The notes under the pieces: model-generated | What the model saw: only the letters and a program-made list of their open reading frames with translations | The model's database searches: none | What the model was told of the DNA's origin: nothing | Shown here: positions 4,649-6,294 of the stretch, piece by piece | Numbering within the stretch: the stretch's first letter is position 1 | How the letters are laid out: every line of letters begins with the position of its first letter | Position numbers and translations under genes: made by a program | DNA from: Bacillota bacterium | GTDB taxonomy: Bacteria > Bacillota > Clostridia > Christensenellales > Aristaeellaceae | Assembly (NCBI GenBank): GCA_023416585.1 | Contig: JAEZHM010000010.1 | Span: forward strand, 1 to 6,294 | Length of the DNA: 6,294 nucleotides | Direction: 5' to 3'

Positions 4649-6294
4649 TTAGTTCATAGTCGCATTCTTGTAAATTCTATTGATACCTACGGAGTGGAAT
4701 TCGATGCCTTCTACACCCTTTTTAATCATAACTGCATCACCCTTCTGGTATACAGGAAGGATTACTGCGTCATCCATAACCATGGATTCTGCTTTCTTCA
4801 AGGCTTCCCATCTTGCAGCTAAGTCGAGTGCTAAATCACCCTTCTTACAGGATTCAATTAATGCATCATAATCAGCATTGGACCAGAAGCCATAGTTGTT
4901 CGGGCTGTCTGTGGTCCACATGTCAAGGTAGGTCATCGGGTCTGCATAGTCAGGACCCCAACGGGTTAATCCAAGCTCAAAGTCACCGGCCTGTAATCTT
5001 TCTACACGGTTCTTCTTCGGCATGCTCTGAATCTCGATCGTGATACCCGGTAAGGTAGTCTGGATTTCAGATTGAACGAACTGAGCTACATTGATTGCTG
5101 ATTCAGTATCTTCTACGATCATGGTATATTTTAATTCGCTTACACCTAATTCAGACTGAGCAGCCTTCCAGTACTCCAGAGCCTTTGCCTTATCAGTGGT
5201 CAGATAGGTTCCGGTGGTTTCACGGAAGTCCTTACCGTCGGGACCGGTAGCAAGCTTGGTGGGTACAGCAAAGTCAGCTACAATAGAACCATCCTTTAAG
5301 ATGTTCTTTGCAATTGCTGCTTTATCATAAGCAAGTGCTAACGCCTTACGAAGGTTTGCATTCTCAAGGCCTTTCACCTTCTGATTCGGAGATATGTACC
5401 ACAGATAACCTGCCATAATATTATGGAACTCAGGGTCAGCCTGGAACTGCTCAACCTGCTCACCGGATAAGGTAGCTACATCTAAGTCACCATTCTGATA
5501 GGACAACATAGCCTGCTGTGAATCCTTGATTACCTGGTACTGAATTCCGTCCAAGGCAACCTTGGATACATCCCAATAGGTAGGGCTCTTGCTAAGACTG
5601 ATCGTCGTAGCTGCGGGCTCATAAGCGGTGATCATAAAAGGACCGTTGCTTAAGATCGTCTCCGGAGAGGTTCCGAAGCTATCGCCAGCTGCCTTAAAGA
5701 ACGCTTCGTTCACAGGCAGGAAGGACGGGAATGCCATTAATGATTCAAAGAAAGGAACCGGAACGTCAAGATTAACCACCAGGGTCTTATCATCCTGTGC
5801 AGTTACACCCAACTGATCCACCGGTACAGTTCCCGCTGTGATTGCTGCTGCATTTTTAATACCTGCAATATCAGCGATAAACGCATATTCACTGGCTACT
5901 GTCGGATCAACCAGACGTCTCCAGGCAAATACGAAATCATTTGCGGTCACTGCTGTTCCGTTGGACCACTTCGCATCGCGGAGTTTAAAGGTATAGGTCA
6001 AGCCATCTGCACTCTTATCTACAGATTCAGCCATCGCTAAAATCGGTGATCCATTTGCATCTACGGAATATAATCCTTCTGTCACTGCGGCAAGTACCTC
6101 GAAGGATGTCCCGTCGGTAGCGATCTGGGGATCCATGGATGCTACCTCCACATCAAAGTGCACTTTTAGCACTTTTCCTGCGGCACTGCTGTCACTTGTC
6201 TGCTCTGTGGCCTTATTATCGGTTGTAGCAGCAGTATCGTCTTTCTTCGCATTGCTGCAGCCTACCAGAGAAAAGGTCAGTACAAGTACCAGCA
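4649..6294 (-). CDS. oppA: Oligopeptide ABC transporter substrate-binding lipoprotein OppA (5' partial)
   Basis: This is the extracellular, membrane-anchored receptor that captures peptides and hands them to the OppB-OppC channel. The frame stays open to the window edge, so the start codon and the first part of the signal peptide are missing. The visible part begins with a hydrophobic stretch, LVLVLTFSLVGC, whose end is a lipobox. The Cys codon at 6259-6257 is the predicted lipid-modified residue 1. A Ser/Thr/Asp/Lys-rich linker of about 28 residues follows, and the mature protein would be 536 residues, normal for the SBP_bac_5 (OppA/DppA) family. Family hallmarks are KWSNG at mature residues 97-101, then TANDFVFAWRRLVDP. 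An apparent start at the GTG at 6172 lies downstream of the lipobox and is an internal Val. It is the first visible gene of the operon, so its promoter is probably outside. The stop is TAA at 4651-4649. The family is very confident; peptide rather than another solute is inferred from the neighbours. Confidence 0.95.
   Translation of the reverse strand, partial: LVLVLTFSLVGCSNAKKDDTAATTDNKATEQTSDSSAAGKVLKVHFDVEVASMDPQIATDGTSFEVLAAVTEGLYSVDANGSPILAMAESVDKSADGLTYTFKLRDAKWSNGTAVTANDFVFAWRRLVDPTVASEYAFIADIAGIKNAAAITAGTVPVDQLGVTAQDDKTLVVNLDVPVPFFESLMAFPSFLPVNEAFFKAAGDSFGTSPETILSNGPFMITAYEPAATTISLSKSPTYWDVSKVALDGIQYQVIKDSQQAMLSYQNGDLDVATLSGEQVEQFQADPEFHNIMAGYLWYISPNQKVKGLENANLRKALALAYDKAAIAKNILKDGSIVADFAVPTKLATGPDGKDFRETTGTYLTTDKAKALEYWKAAQSELGVSELKYTMIVEDTESAINVAQFVQSEIQTTLPGITIEIQSMPKKNRVERLQAGDFELGLTRWGPDYADPMTYLDMWTTDSPNNYGFWSNADYDALIESCKKGDLALDLAARWEALKKAESMVMDDAVILPVYQKGDAVMIKKGVEGIEFHSVGINRIYKNATMN

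Noticed and set aside
4649..6172. oppA starting at the GTG at 6172
   Set aside because: The frame continues upstream through a Ser/Thr-rich linker and an LVGC lipobox to the window edge, so this GTG is an internal Val.

Overview
The window is mostly one minus-strand operon for an oligopeptide ABC importer, in the order oppA-oppB-oppC-oppD-oppF. oppA enters from the right edge and has lost the start of its signal peptide. oppF ends about 400 bases before the left edge. No other gene can be supported. The organism looks like a Gram-positive Clostridia member, probably Lachnospiraceae-like: OppA is a lipoprotein with an LVGC lipobox, ribosome binding sites are strong purine-rich AGGAGG types, base composition is moderate, and the OppF tail resembles the AmiF/OppF branch of Firmicutes. 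This taxonomy is inferred, not searched.

Layout from the promoter side (right to left). oppA (6294-4649, partial) encodes the extracellular peptide-binding lipoprotein. A 229-base spacer follows (4648-4420) and holds a strong 45-nt hairpin, a second weaker hairpin with A- and U-rich flanks, and a small third inverted repeat. After it, oppB, oppC, oppD and oppF are packed tightly: oppB/oppC overlap by 8 nt, oppC and oppD are 10 nt apart with the oppD ribosome binding site on the oppC stop codon, and oppD/oppF overlap by 1 nt (TAATG). OppB and OppC form the membrane channel, OppD and OppF are the two ATPases, and OppA delivers the peptide. The hairpins lie exactly where an operon would reduce expression of the four membrane-complex genes relative to the binding protein.

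The left 401 bases hold no supported gene. Positions 78-377 form a 300-base element bounded by imperfect inverted arms of about 50 bases. It contains three further hairpins and a GCGAAC-like hexamer repeated three times. It looks like a miniature inverted-repeat (MITE-like) element or a multibranched structured RNA, and begins 24 bases after the oppF stop codon. Positions 1-77 cannot be assigned and may continue a longer repeat past the edge.

No new enzymatic or defence system is visible. The points worth a second look are the left-end element, the oppA-oppB spacer hairpins, an OppD that lacks all four cysteines of the usual C-terminal iron-sulfur motif, and an OppF with Ala in place of Pro after the Walker B acidic pair.
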